Shown in pieces: positions 41,585 through 49,191 of a DNA stretch of 49,191 nt. The position numbers and the translations under genes were made by a program. The DNA comes from a virus. Where the stretch lies: the IMG/VR virus record IMGVR_UViG_3300001683_000172, positions 1-49,191 of that record. One strand, 5' to 3'. The notes below the pieces were generated by a model. It was not told the DNA's origin, made no database searches, and saw only the letters and a list, made by a program, of their open reading frames with translations. Positions within the stretch are counted from its first letter, which is position 1; each line of letters starts with the position of its first letter.

Positions 41585-42954
41585 ACTATTATCAAACTAT
41601 AGTTTATTGTAATATTATCATTCTCATCTAAATCAATACCCTGCACTGTATTTGCGATACTATGTTTTTTATTTATACTAATAAATCCAGCACTTGATGA
41701 AGACATAAAAAAATCTCTGGAACTTGAAGTATCCTCTTGATTAGCTGGACTAGTTAAAATTTGACCATTTACTCCAACTGAAACAGACCCATTTCTTATT
41801 TTATGTCCTGTAGGTACCGATATAGTATAATTTTGTCTATCTGGTGTCGGCGCAGTATCTAATGATGAGGATTGTGACCCAGACAAATATGAAAAGTTTT
41901 CCAAAAACGAAGCACTTACATATCCAAGAGTCAAAACAGCTTTAGTATCTTCTGAACTAGTAGGCTCTCCACCATATCTCATTATATATCTAGTATCTCC
42001 ACCAAAAATATTAGTAAATTGTAAATCTTGTATTTCTTGACCTGATGAAGGTGACACTCCTCTAATAAAATCTGTTGCGCCCGCCAGTCCACTTGGTAAA
42101 TTCGATCCCAATGATGTTCCTAAAATCCTAACTGTTTCTGTTTTAGTATCTGGTCTATACATTGTAGAAAAACTTCCATCTGTTTCATCAAAAATATCTA
42201 TTCTTGATGGACTAAAATATTTTGTAGTAGTAACATAATCATTAAATGATTCTGGAACCAAATATCCCCTAAAACTAAAAGAAAAGGTAGTTTTAATAAG
42301 ACGCTCATTATCCGCCATCTCTGTATTGTTTTCAAAACTATCTATATTTACTTTAAATTTAAATTTTCCAGGTTCTCCCCAATATGCACCATCAGAATAA
42401 TTAATTTTTTCAACTATCGCATTCATTTGTTCAATAAACGGTGTCCAAATTATACATTCGTATGTCATTGTCATATAATCTGGCATTGCTACAGTATAAT
42501 ATTCTTTAGATTTTAACAATCCTTTTTGAACATTAAACTTATCATACCTATTTTTACTTGTATATTTTCTTTCAAAAGTATAAAATAACTTTGGATCATT
42601 GGCATCTAACTTATCTATAGGTAAGGATTCATCTTTTTGTATTGACGACCTTCTAAAAACAATCAAAGGAGTAATTAATTGTCTTTTACTATCCCTCAAA
42701 TGACCAGATTTACGAATAGATTGCCATCTTTCAGGATTTGCATATAAAACTGGTACCTTCACAACTTCCCCAGCTTCCATAATTGTAGGTTGTATCACAT
42801 TAGTAAAATAATACATAATAGCCGCATCATGATCCATCAATGTAACTTCTACATTTTTTACATTATCACCACGCTTTTTGGCAAGTCCACGACTCATCGG
42901 GGGAGTAGTAAAGCTTTGTCTAATATTTCTTGGTATAGGTTTTGATCTAGCCAC
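41581..42954 (-). CDS. 15: gp15-like sheath completion protein with C-terminal appendage domain
   Basis: Residues 1-260 carry the gp15 pattern: IQPTIMEAGEVVKVPVLYAN, RQLITPLIVFRRSS, MTMTYECIIWTPFIEQMNAI and ERLIKTTFSFSFRGYLVPES. They are paralogous to the 255-aa gene at 35862. From about residue 265 a second, beta-rich region follows (FGGDTRYIMRYGGEPTSSED, then YTISVPTGHKIRNGSVSVGV and NGQILTS), ending ENDNITINYSLIIV. T4 gp15 is 272 aa and lacks this. The extension may anchor a collar or whisker-like appendage. The stop and start overlap the flanking genes, directly next to gp14 and gp13, the normal neck order. Confidence 0.85.
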   Translation of the reverse strand: MARSKPIPRNIRQSFTTPPMSRGLAKKRGDNVKNVEVTLMDHDAAIMYYFTNVIQPTIMEAGEVVKVPVLYANPERWQSIRKSGHLRDSKRQLITPLIVFRRSSIQKDESLPIDKLDANDPKLFYTFERKYTSKNRYDKFNVQKGLLKSKEYYTVAMPDYMTMTYECIIWTPFIEQMNAIVEKINYSDGAYWGEPGKFKFKVNIDSFENNTEMADNERLIKTTFSFSFRGYLVPESFNDYVTTTKYFSPSRIDIFDETDGSFSTMYRPDTKTETVRILGTSLGSNLPSGLAGATDFIRGVSPSSGQEIQDLQFTNIFGGDTRYIMRYGGEPTSSEDTKAVLTLGYVSASFLENFSYLSGSQSSSLDTAPTPDRQNYTISVPTGHKIRNGSVSVGVNGQILTSPANQEDTSSSRDFFMSSSSAGFISINKKHSIANTVQGIDLDENDNITINYSLIIV

Positions 42955-43439
42955 TAAATACCCCTTTGCCTTTCAATTTGTAAATTAGAACGTCTTATTA
43001 AGAATGAATTACATACAATAGACCAATTACTATCAACTTGCCCACCAACAAGTTGATTCTCATTCATAGTTCCGACTTCAAAATGTGCATAATTCCAATC
43101 GAAGATATCACCTGGTTCAATAACTAAACTCAATTCTGTAAGATATTCTCTTTCAAACCAAAATTGAGCAGTTTGTCTTAAATCAACTCCAAATTCTTCT
43201 GTATTAAAATCAAAGTCGTCCGCTTGTATTAAGCAAGGTAATTTAACACCATCTAAATATGTTTTACCAGCAGACGCTTCACCATACAGATTTGTCATAG
43301 TATCTGCTGCTGATATTCTATATAATACACAAGTTTGATTGATAATTCCATCTTTTTCATTTTTTAAATTACCAACCAATTCGCGATTTATAGAACTAAA
43401 AAAATTTCTATCTGTTTGACTTAAAAAACGACTTGGCAT
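42954..43439 (-). CDS. 14: Neck protein gp14-like
   Basis: 161 aa. It begins MPSRFLSQTDRNFFSSINRE and has VLYRISAADTMTNLYGEASA, then GVDLRQTAQFWFEREYLTEL, EPGDIFDWNYAHFEVGTMNE, and FLIRRSNLQIERQ at the end. These follow the 'YG(E/D)...K.Y..G..L' and 'PGD...WN...FEV' pattern of T4-like neck proteins that seal the head after packaging. T4 gp14 is longer (256 aa), so this is a compact version. It lies between gp13-like and gp15-like genes, the classical order 13-14-15. Confidence 0.8.
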   Translation of the reverse strand: MPSRFLSQTDRNFFSSINRELVGNLKNEKDGIINQTCVLYRISAADTMTNLYGEASAGKTYLDGVKLPCLIQADDFDFNTEEFGVDLRQTAQFWFEREYLTELSLVIEPGDIFDWNYAHFEVGTMNENQLVGGQVDSNWSIVCNSFLIRRSNLQIERQRGI

Positions 43440-43448
43440 ATTTTAATC

Positions 43449-44624
43449 CTATTTTACATAAATTGGCAAAGGTACTTTTTGCAATTTTTCTAGTAACATA
43501 TCTGATTCATCTTTATCTCTTTCCATCAATGATCTACGAGTTGAGTCCTCTAACATTTCACGCAACTGAGTAATTAAAATTTCTTTTTCTGTAGATGCTT
43601 CACTTCGTAATGAATCTCCATCTAAAGTAGTTTCAGAATTTGGAATTGGAATACTAGTATATTTACCTCTAATTGCTCCTAACAGTTCTTTAGCTAATGC
43701 TAATCCATACTTTCTAATCCATTGTTTTCCAACATCATTAATTTGACTATATACCATATTATTATATGGCACATTAGAAAAATCTGATATAGAGGCCAAT
43801 GAAGATCCACCGTGATCAGAGCTAGTTGAATCGTCCTTTTCACTTGTTAGATAATATTCAAACCATATTTTAAAATTAGTTCCTGGAGCTGGAAATATTC
43901 TCACTCTATTATTCACCAAATGAAATGAATATGCTGATTTTCTAATTTGATCATTCATTTCAATAGCCTGCAATCTTAATAAATCTTCAAATATAGGCAT
44001 TAATGTGAAGGTTACTGCAGGTGACATTCCTCCAAATCCGAATCCTTCTATCATTTTATGAGTTCCATATCCAGTAGTTGCATATGGGTCAAAATATCTT
44101 TGAATTGCTGGAGTTGGTCCATGAAAAAGTCGTCTAACTTCTATAGCTTTACCACTTTCTGATATATTTGCCCATAATGCATTTAAATCATAAACTTGTG
44201 AACCACTATCAACATTAATAGAACCACTTCTTAAAGTTACATTACCACCAACAGGGGTAGTAGCTTCTGTCCCATATCTATTAGATAATTTAACCGTTCT
44301 ACCAAGTGTAGGCGTAACATTTCTATGTGTCAAATTTGACCCAGTAGATTGTCCTTGTAAATTAAACAAATTATCTTTAATATTAAATTGATTTACTTGA
44401 GCTGAATATTCTGTAACAGATTCTTCGTAAACCGCATAAAACGAGCCAGATTGCATTTCGACATCCATAATTGGGTATCCTAATCTTTTAGCACACCAAT
44501 CTGAAAATCTATCAACCGAATTAATTCCAGTTCCAGAAAATTGAGTATCATTATCGTAAATCCCAAACGGAGTTTGAGATGCTGAAAATGAACTACTTCC
44601 TGGCCATATTGCTGTTTGTGGCAT
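43449..44624 (-). CDS. 13: Neck protein gp13-like
   Basis: 391 aa. DRFSDWCAKRLGYPIMDVEM, MIEGFGFGGMSPAVTFTLMP and WIRKYGLALAKELLGAIRGK followed by YTSIPIPNSETTLDGDSLRS are characteristic of T4-like gp13. The C-terminal helical part (EKEILITQLREMLEDSTRRS) is also typical. It joins portal and tail with gp14. It is preceded by an AGGAG site and a pair of promoter-like motifs, and comes immediately after the capsid gene. T4 gp13 is 309 aa, so there are extra loops, perhaps residues 90-150. Confidence 0.85.
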   Translation of the reverse strand: MPQTAIWPGSSSFSASQTPFGIYDNDTQFSGTGINSVDRFSDWCAKRLGYPIMDVEMQSGSFYAVYEESVTEYSAQVNQFNIKDNLFNLQGQSTGSNLTHRNVTPTLGRTVKLSNRYGTEATTPVGGNVTLRSGSINVDSGSQVYDLNALWANISESGKAIEVRRLFHGPTPAIQRYFDPYATTGYGTHKMIEGFGFGGMSPAVTFTLMPIFEDLLRLQAIEMNDQIRKSAYSFHLVNNRVRIFPAPGTNFKIWFEYYLTSEKDDSTSSDHGGSSLASISDFSNVPYNNMVYSQINDVGKQWIRKYGLALAKELLGAIRGKYTSIPIPNSETTLDGDSLRSEASTEKEILITQLREMLEDSTRRSLMERDKDESDMLLEKLQKVPLPIYVK

Positions 44625-44657
44625 TATAATCTCCTAAAATAAATATATTTCTTCATC

Positions 44658-44683
44658 TATAAATATAACACCCCCTATAAATA
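44658..44683 (-). promoter_or_regulatory. Promoter-like motif pair before the neck operon
   Basis: TATATTTATA (44658-44667) on the coding strand is followed upstream by a second TATTTATA copy (44676-44683) inside the palindrome CCTATTTATAGG. The first lies 34 nt before the gp13-like ATG. It probably drives the neck and appendage genes separately from the capsid gene. Confidence 0.5.
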
Positions 44684-44691
44684 GGTTTATT

Positions 44692-44706
44692 TGAGATTAA
44701 ATCTCA
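44692..44706. repeat. Short inverted repeat after the capsid gene
   Basis: TGAGAT and ATCTCA are separated by three bases, 17 nt after the major capsid protein stop on the coding strand. No T tract follows, so it is at best a weak terminator or an RNA 3'-end stabiliser for the capsid message. Confidence 0.35.
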
Positions 44707-44722
44707 GAATGACTAACTACGA

Positions 44723-46351
44723 TTAAACGTAATTAACGTCTGCTACGACTACTTGACCATAAAACTCGGGTCTGACCATTTTCTTAGCATAACGGGTCAT
44801 TACCCCTTTCCTCGGGGTGAAGTTAGCTGGATCATAAACAAGAGGTGTCATGATCAAAGGAACGTATGGAGCATAAACCGCACCAGTTTCTAAGAAGTTA
44901 GATCCACGGAATCCAATAAGGACTACGTTTTCTAACATATAAGGATTCTTATAAACTGTATATCGACTATTCAACATACCGACCTTCTGTACACCCATTG
45001 CAAATGAGCTATTTGATGCATTACCATCAGTGTCTGCTGCATATCCAGGAATACTCTCTATGATTGTTGCTGTTTCAGGTGAAACCACCATCCAGTTAGC
45101 ACCACCACGTAGAGTTTTCTGATGAATTGCATTACTTACACTTTGGACTTTGTTTCCAAGAGTCTGGAACCATTCGCCTTTTGTATAAGCGTTAGATGGT
45201 CCAGATGATTCTGCGAAAGTTCCGCCACTGTACTCATATCCAACTCTTGCTGACCAATATTCGGTTTTTGCGTCTGCATTTGCTCTAAGCATGTCTATGA
45301 TTTCCAAATCGATTTCCATCGAAACGTATTCACTTAACATTGCTGTAAGCTCTGCTTCTGCATCAACACTATGGTAAGCGTTAAGATCTTGAGCTAGCTC
45401 AGGAGTCCAGACTGCTTTCAGTTTACGAGTTTTAGCAACGATGCTAACTTGTCTTAACTGAATATCAATTTCTGGAATTCCGACATCGCCAGTATCTCCT
45501 GCCCAGTCTTCACTTGTGCTGACTTCAAAGTCACCACGAGTAGAGTCTGTAGGTTGCTGACTATAATTAACAGTCAGGTCACCTAATGTGCCAGCTGCTG
45601 ATTGTCTAACAATGAAGACTACTTCAGTATTAGCTGAACCAGACAGTTTTGTATATGCAGGGAAATACTCATCAAATCCCGTACCAGATATTACCATTGA
45701 ACGAACTGCTTCTACATCGGGACGAGTCATACCTGCGGTAGATACTGTCACTTTATTAAGTGAGTTATCTGCGCCTGCTGTTCCAATAGTTAAGTTGGGT
45801 TCATGATCAATATCTCTTGCTGCTACAGAACCAGTAATATAGGTTCCGCTTGCTACTGCGGATGCGTGAATGGACTGTGCGGCAGTTACCTGCTGCTTGG
45901 TTGAGTAAGCGAACTTACCTGCACCATAAAGACCACCACTTGCATCACCAGATGCTGATGTGTTACCATAAACATCTTCACCAACGCTAAAGCCTTGATT
46001 GGCTGTACCGTATTTAAAGTCTAGATAGAAAATCAGACCTGATGGAAGGTTCATAGGCTGAACAGAAACGAATTCCTGTGCTGCCAATTCACCAAAGATA
46101 CGTCTAACTAGAGGAAGTGCAACTCCACTCCATTCTTCTGTACCTGGTCCACCAACTCTTGAAGATTCATCAATAAGCTGACGTGCTTGATTTTCAAGCA
46201 ACTGTGCCATTGTATGAACTTTATTTTCGTCTCCGAGACCTTCTAACAGACCGGTAGCTTCCCACTTTTCTATGAGCTTCTTCGTTTCATTCCGACGCTC
46301 AATATGCGGATTATAGCCATCCATAATTTCTGCTATTGCCTTACTTGACAT
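44723..46351 (-). CDS. 23: Major capsid protein (gp23-like)
   Basis: 542 aa, T4 gp23 size (521). LLENQARQLIDESSRVGGPG followed by ALPLVRRIFGELAAQEFVSV QPMNLPSG and LIFYLDFKYG is the conserved HK97-fold N-arm of gp23. IDIQLRQVSIVAKTRKLKAV and WTPELAQDLNAYHSVDAEAE LTAML match the spine/P-domain. YAPYVPLIMTPLVYDPANFT PRKGVMTRYAKKMVRPEFYG is the conserved C-terminus. The first about 60 residues probably form the prohead-targeting piece removed by the maturation protease. GGAG precedes the ATG. The gene lies 15 nt after the scaffold gene. Confidence 0.97.
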   Translation of the reverse strand: MSSKAIAEIMDGYNPHIERRNETKKLIEKWEATGLLEGLGDENKVHTMAQLLENQARQLIDESSRVGGPGTEEWSGVALPLVRRIFGELAAQEFVSVQPMNLPSGLIFYLDFKYGTANQGFSVGEDVYGNTSASGDASGGLYGAGKFAYSTKQQVTAAQSIHASAVASGTYITGSVAARDIDHEPNLTIGTAGADNSLNKVTVSTAGMTRPDVEAVRSMVISGTGFDEYFPAYTKLSGSANTEVVFIVRQSAAGTLGDLTVNYSQQPTDSTRGDFEVSTSEDWAGDTGDVGIPEIDIQLRQVSIVAKTRKLKAVWTPELAQDLNAYHSVDAEAELTAMLSEYVSMEIDLEIIDMLRANADAKTEYWSARVGYEYSGGTFAESSGPSNAYTKGEWFQTLGNKVQSVSNAIHQKTLRGGANWMVVSPETATIIESIPGYAADTDGNASNSSFAMGVQKVGMLNSRYTVYKNPYMLENVVLIGFRGSNFLETGAVYAPYVPLIMTPLVYDPANFTPRKGVMTRYAKKMVRPEFYGQVVVADVNYV

Positions 46352-46366
46352 AATAATTCTCCAGTT

Positions 46367-47581
46367 TTAAAGGATATTAGCCAACTTCTTAAAACGCTGC
46401 TTCATTACATCTGATTCAGTAATAATTTCTTGTTCCTGTTTTTCAGATTTCGTGCTAGCAACTGGTTTTGAAGCTGACCCCTTTTTTGATTCTTTAACAA
46501 TTTCTTCTCTGGTAGAGCCATTAACAAAAGATTCTGCCATAGTTGCATAAACCAACTTGACTTCTCTAAGGTTCTTTGCTCTATCAAACGTTTCAACTAC
46601 TTTCATTTTTTGATCATTAGACAAACCGTACGACCTGAACAGTTTATTTGTGAACAAAAGTTTTGCATTAAGTAAGTTGACTTCGTTCAACTTAGAACGA
46701 AGATATTTTACGACATCGCGATGCTCGTCGAGTTCTGTTTGAAGATTTTCCATATCTTCAGAGGTAGTATCTTCTTCATCTTCTTCTTGAAGTGCTCTTA
46801 ATACTTCTTCTAAATCAATTTCTTCTTCTACTTCATCATCATCAGGATCATCATCACCTTCAGTTATTTCAACTGATTCGTGTTTTGCTTTTCCTGGAAC
46901 GCCTATTTTAGAAGTTTCGTCAGATTCGCCTTTGTGATTATCAGATTTACCGATACCAGAAGATTTGTCAACTTCTTCGTCAACATCTTCTTTTTCGTCA
47001 TCTTCATCATCTTCATCAGCTTCATCTACTGTGTCAGATTCATCAGTTTCAGATTCTTCGTTAAAATCAGCATCTTCATCTTCTTCCAATTCTGATTCTA
47101 ATTCTCTCAGAACGGCTTCTAGATCAAGATCCTCACCTTCACCCATATCATCTTCAACTTCTTCATCATCTTCAGGGGCGAATTCTTCACCCTCTTCATC
47201 TTCTTCTTCAGAAACAACTGGTGCATATTTTACACCATTAATCTCGATAACGCCTTCTTCTTCCATACCATCTTCTGGCATTTCTTCTTCGGGAGCTTCT
47301 TCTTCATCAGCTTCTTCTTCAGAATATTCATCAGAAGGATCTTCATCATCTTCATAGACACCTTCATCTTGAACTTCTTCATCTTCTTCATCTTCTTCTT
47401 CATCCTGCTCTGTTACTTCATCTTCAGTACTTTCTTCTTCAATCTCGGATTGAATTTTCTTAGAAAGCATAGATTTCAAGCGGGGTGTAAAAGCTTCTTC
47501 CAAAGCTATTTTAGCGTTTTCAAGAGCTGTTTCACGAACTGCTTTTGCATCTGCAATGGCTTCTTTTAAAAGATCATCCAT
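46367..47581 (-). CDS. 22: Prohead core scaffolding protein (gp22-like), strongly acidic
   Basis: 404 aa. The C-terminal about 130 residues match gp22: NLQTELDEHRDVVKYLRSKL NEVNLLNAKLLFTNKLFRSY, then MKVVETFDRAKNLREVKLVY. The N-terminus MDDLLKEAIADAKAVRETAL is helical. Between them lies a roughly 220-residue Asp/Glu-rich region, much larger than in T4 gp22 (269 aa), with an embedded small motif EINGVKYAPVVSEEE. The acidic region probably mimics DNA or fills the prohead core before cleavage. A TAGGAG site lies 7 nt before the ATG. Confidence 0.9.
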   Translation of the reverse strand: MDDLLKEAIADAKAVRETALENAKIALEEAFTPRLKSMLSKKIQSEIEEESTEDEVTEQDEEEDEEDEEVQDEGVYEDDEDPSDEYSEEEADEEEAPEEEMPEDGMEEEGVIEINGVKYAPVVSEEEDEEGEEFAPEDDEEVEDDMGEGEDLDLEAVLRELESELEEDEDADFNEESETDESDTVDEADEDDEDDEKEDVDEEVDKSSGIGKSDNHKGESDETSKIGVPGKAKHESVEITEGDDDPDDDEVEEEIDLEEVLRALQEEDEEDTTSEDMENLQTELDEHRDVVKYLRSKLNEVNLLNAKLLFTNKLFRSYGLSNDQKMKVVETFDRAKNLREVKLVYATMAESFVNGSTREEIVKESKKGSASKPVASTKSEKQEQEIITESDVMKQRFKKLANIL

Positions 47582-47624
47582 TACTTTTCTCCTATAATGA
47601 ACTATTATATGACATATTCATTGG

Positions 47625-47660
47625 TACACTATATGATGGGAAGGTTTTCCCCATAGTGTA
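47625..47660. ncRNA. Strong hairpin in the 5' leader of the scaffold/capsid transcript
   Basis: An 8-bp stem TACACTAT/ATAGTGTA (47625-47632 with 47653-47660) encloses a second stem GGGAA/TTCCC (47638-47642 with 47647-47651). It lies just downstream of the TATATTTATA motif at 47671-47680 and 44 nt before the gp22 ATG. If transcription begins about 10 nt after that motif, the hairpin sits at the very 5' end of the message. No T run follows in the sense direction, so it is not a terminator for the operon. A 5'-stabilising structure or regulator-binding site is likely. Confidence 0.5.
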
Positions 47661-47670
47661 TTTGTTTTTA

Positions 47671-47680
47671 TATAAATATA
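47671..47680 (-). promoter_or_regulatory. Promoter-like motif TATATTTATA before the scaffold gene
   Basis: The coding strand reads GTTTATATTTATATAAA in the 128-nt gap between bS21 and gp22. It is a full match to the motif shared by the structural genes and would drive scaffold and capsid expression. Confidence 0.55.
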
Positions 47681-47709
47681 AACTTTTTTAACAAAAAGGT
47701 CTAAAATTA

Positions 47710-47907
47710 TCAAGAATTATTGATTTTTTCTGTATTTTGCTTCATTCTGAGCTTAGCTCTTAGCTTTTGTCGCCTATTTTTAACAGATGGCTTAGTATAA
47801 TAACTATTTTCAGACAATTCTAGCATTAATTTAGAGTCTTTAACCTTTCTCTTAAATTCTCGTAACGCCTTTTCAATGTTATTCTTTTTAACCTTAACTT
47901 CTATCAA
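47710..47907 (-). CDS. rpsU: Ribosomal protein bS21 (phage-encoded)
   Basis: 65 aa with bacterial S21 features: MIEVKVKKNNIEKALREFKR at the N-terminus, ELSENSYYTKPSVKNRRQKL in the middle (bacterial 'REFYEKPSxxRKRK'), and a basic C-terminus. Size is normal for bS21. In bacteria bS21 sits on the 30S platform beside the anti-Shine-Dalgarno helix and affects initiation. Phage copies have been reported from marine tailed phages and are thought to swap into host ribosomes to favour phage messages. It is immediately upstream of scaffold and capsid genes here, with 50 nt to the preceding gene. Confidence 0.92.
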   Translation of the reverse strand: MIEVKVKKNNIEKALREFKRKVKDSKLMLELSENSYYTKPSVKNRRQKLRAKLRMKQNTEKINNS

Positions 47908-47957
47908 TTATAACCTCTATCTATCTTTCATTTTTATAATATCTTTTAATTTAATCA

Positions 47958-48962
47958 TTAATTAAACCCATTCATATTTTTTAAAGTAATAAAAGAATAA
48001 TTTTCAACTGGTTCATAACCTCTTTTTTGTTTATCCTTTTTCTTTCTTCTCTGAATTCCACCTTTATTCGTATACCAATTATCATCAAAATCATAGGTAG
48101 CATGTTCTGCTCCTTGACCTGTTATATGTGGGCCACTATGAACTTTGTGATGTGATATAAATTCTTTTCCCCGTTTAGCATCAGATGGTGGTTTTGCTTT
48201 TTTTAATTTCGGTGAATTGACTTGTTTTACCGTTGTAGGTAAACTACCTTCCTTTTTTAATAATTTAATCAATTCAAGAATTTGAGCTCTTGTAATTCCT
48301 TCCTTTAATCCCTCTTTCTTAGGATCATATTGTCCTAACATTTTATAAATGTACATTTTATCTAAATCACGTACAACACTCACACCGCCCTTTTGTACTT
48401 GTCTATATCCAGTTGGACTTCCTAACTTTTTTGAACCTGGTTCTGGAGTAGGTGGTATCTCATTACCATGTGAAAGGTTTCCCTCAGGTGGTGTAGTGGG
48501 TTTTACTAAAATATCTTCTTCATTAGGCCCACCTGTAAATACACCATCGGCAGATTCCATCGGTATTGTATACTCAGGTGATTTACCAAATGCCCTTCTA
48601 CCATAAAGTCTTTGTTTAGGTGAAAGTGGTGGTTCATCTGACCTAAGATCTTTATGTGGGTCTAAAACCGCGCTACTTTTTACTAATGCTGGAGTAATTT
48701 TTGTTCTTTTCATCACACCATCTCTCTCCATAGCAGTTCTATCTCTTAGACTGCCATCACCACCATAAATTGCATCTGACGCTGGAGCTACAATCTGTTT
48801 CATTCCTCGCGGCATTCCACCAGGCCCCATAATTCGTCTTTCACCATATCTAGAAAATATACCATCTGGCCATGCATCGCCTGGAACTAACCCATGCTTC
48901 TTTCCAGACATTCCTGGGGATGTTACCGATGTTTCTTTTAATAAATCTCTTAATTTAATCAT
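47958..48962 (-). CDS. Unknown protein, 334 aa, head-gene region
   Basis: MIKLRDLLKETSVTSPGMSG at the N-terminus is followed by a Pro/Gly/Lys-rich, largely disordered chain with PNEEDILVKPTTPPEGNLSH and TRAQILELIKLLKKEGSLPT as the only predicted helix. It ends in a basic, Lys/Arg-rich region (NKGGIQRRKKKDKQKRGYEP). No enzyme motif or membrane segment is seen. Its position before bS21 and the prohead genes suggests a head or internal protein. The prohead protease expected near gp22 in T4-like phages is not visible in this protein. Confidence 0.65.
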   Translation of the reverse strand: MIKLRDLLKETSVTSPGMSGKKHGLVPGDAWPDGIFSRYGERRIMGPGGMPRGMKQIVAPASDAIYGGDGSLRDRTAMERDGVMKRTKITPALVKSSAVLDPHKDLRSDEPPLSPKQRLYGRRAFGKSPEYTIPMESADGVFTGGPNEEDILVKPTTPPEGNLSHGNEIPPTPEPGSKKLGSPTGYRQVQKGGVSVVRDLDKMYIYKMLGQYDPKKEGLKEGITRAQILELIKLLKKEGSLPTTVKQVNSPKLKKAKPPSDAKRGKEFISHHKVHSGPHITGQGAEHATYDFDDNWYTNKGGIQRRKKKDKQKRGYEPVENYSFITLKNMNGFN

Positions 48963-49191
48963 TTCCCTATCATCCTACTATATAGACCACCAAGTTGTTT
49001 TTTTGCTTCTTTATGTGGATCAAATATTGTAGGGTCTACGGATTCAGAAATTCTTGTGTATTGTTTACCATTAATTGTAATTGATTCTTCTTTATCTTCT
49101 GGTTCACTACCACCAGGTAAGTCATCAATATCATCAGGGTCAACAGGAAATTGTTCATCACCATAATCTGCCGCCTGTCTAAACAAATCCA
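48959..49191 (-). CDS. Acidic protein, 5' end outside window
   Basis: The frame is open to the right edge. A TTG at 49186 could start it, but the codons before it (GAT, preceded by a partial codon) are also open, so the gene is probably truncated by the window. The visible part is acidic (DYGDEQFPVDPDDIDDLPGG SEPEDKEES) and ends ITINGKQYTRISESVDPTIF DPHKEAKKQLGGLYSRMIGK. The INGKQY segment after an acidic stretch recalls INGVKY in the scaffold protein. It overlaps the 334-aa gene by 4 nt. Possibly a small core protein; unassigned. Confidence 0.55.
   Translation of the reverse strand, partial: DLFRQAADYGDEQFPVDPDDIDDLPGGSEPEDKEESITINGKQYTRISESVDPTIFDPHKEAKKQLGGLYSRMIGK

Noticed and set aside
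46965-47357. Ser-rich 130-aa frame on the plus strand
   Set aside because: It is the antisense of the GAA/GAT-rich acidic region of the scaffold gene (TTC/TCA/TCT codons) and carries no independent signal.
47625-47660. Hairpin before the scaffold gene as an intrinsic terminator
   Set aside because: The T-rich side lies on the plus strand only. In the direction of transcription no T run follows, so it is treated as a leader structure.
20341-47683. TATAAATA on the plus strand as ordinary T4 late promoters
   Set aside because: In that orientation they would fire away from the genes they precede, and no plus-strand genes exist. The coding-strand reading TATATTTATA was annotated instead.

Overview
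The window is a piece of an AT-rich, double-stranded DNA, contractile-tailed bacteriophage of the T4 superfamily. Every convincing gene is on the minus strand and the genes are tightly packed, often with 1-20 nt overlaps. Nothing bacterial such as rRNA, a tRNA or an insertion sequence is visible. Fibre style, ThyX, a phage-borne ribosomal protein bS21 and base composition are reminiscent of marine myoviruses. The host cannot be read from the sequence.

Layout in transcription order, from high to low coordinates. 49.2-43.4 kb is the head and neck: an acidic partial protein, an unknown 334-aa protein, bS21, the acidic prohead scaffold (gp22), the major capsid protein (gp23), and neck proteins gp13-like and gp14-like. 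43.0-25.6 kb holds two gp15-like sheath-completion paralogues within a very large adhesion/fibre locus. That locus has about ten fibre-like genes with shared N-terminal arms and repeat modules, and ends in a peptidase S74-type chaperone. 25.6-9.1 kb is the tail: an unusually large sheath (995 aa), tube (gp19), a gp26-like/tail-assembly-chaperone pair, tape measure, baseplate/tube-junction proteins, a LysM-type gp53-like protein and a 1636-aa virion protein. 9.1-0 kb is metabolism and replication: ThyX, a short divergent family-A DNA polymerase, two unknown proteins, a glycoside hydrolase family 6 (cellulase) enzyme, a gp32-like ssDNA-binding protein, a RecA/UvsX recombinase, a T4 RNase H-type 5' nuclease, a small basic protein, and an adenine-methyltransferase fragment running off the window.

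The most unexpected gene is the GH6 beta-1,4-glucanase at 3566-4417. It has the family signatures and no signal peptide, and sits between replication genes. Other points of interest are: (i) a slippery heptamer exactly in phase at the end of a sheath-armed baseplate gene, where a -1 shift would fuse it to the downstream tube-junction-like protein; (ii) a T7 tract at the end of the gp26-like gene leading into a 73-codon extension without a start, as in tail-assembly chaperones; (iii) an S74 chaperone split from its fibre by an ATGA overlap; (iv) a recurrent promoter-like motif (TATATTTATA on the coding strand) before most structural transcription units; and (v) a 35/37-nt identity between the 5' ends of the sheath gene and the baseplate gene.

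One caution applies. The fibre gene at 37.4-39.7 kb is broken into three frames by what look like two single-base losses in short homopolymers. Some apparent frameshifts may therefore be sequence errors rather than biology, and this is stated where it matters.
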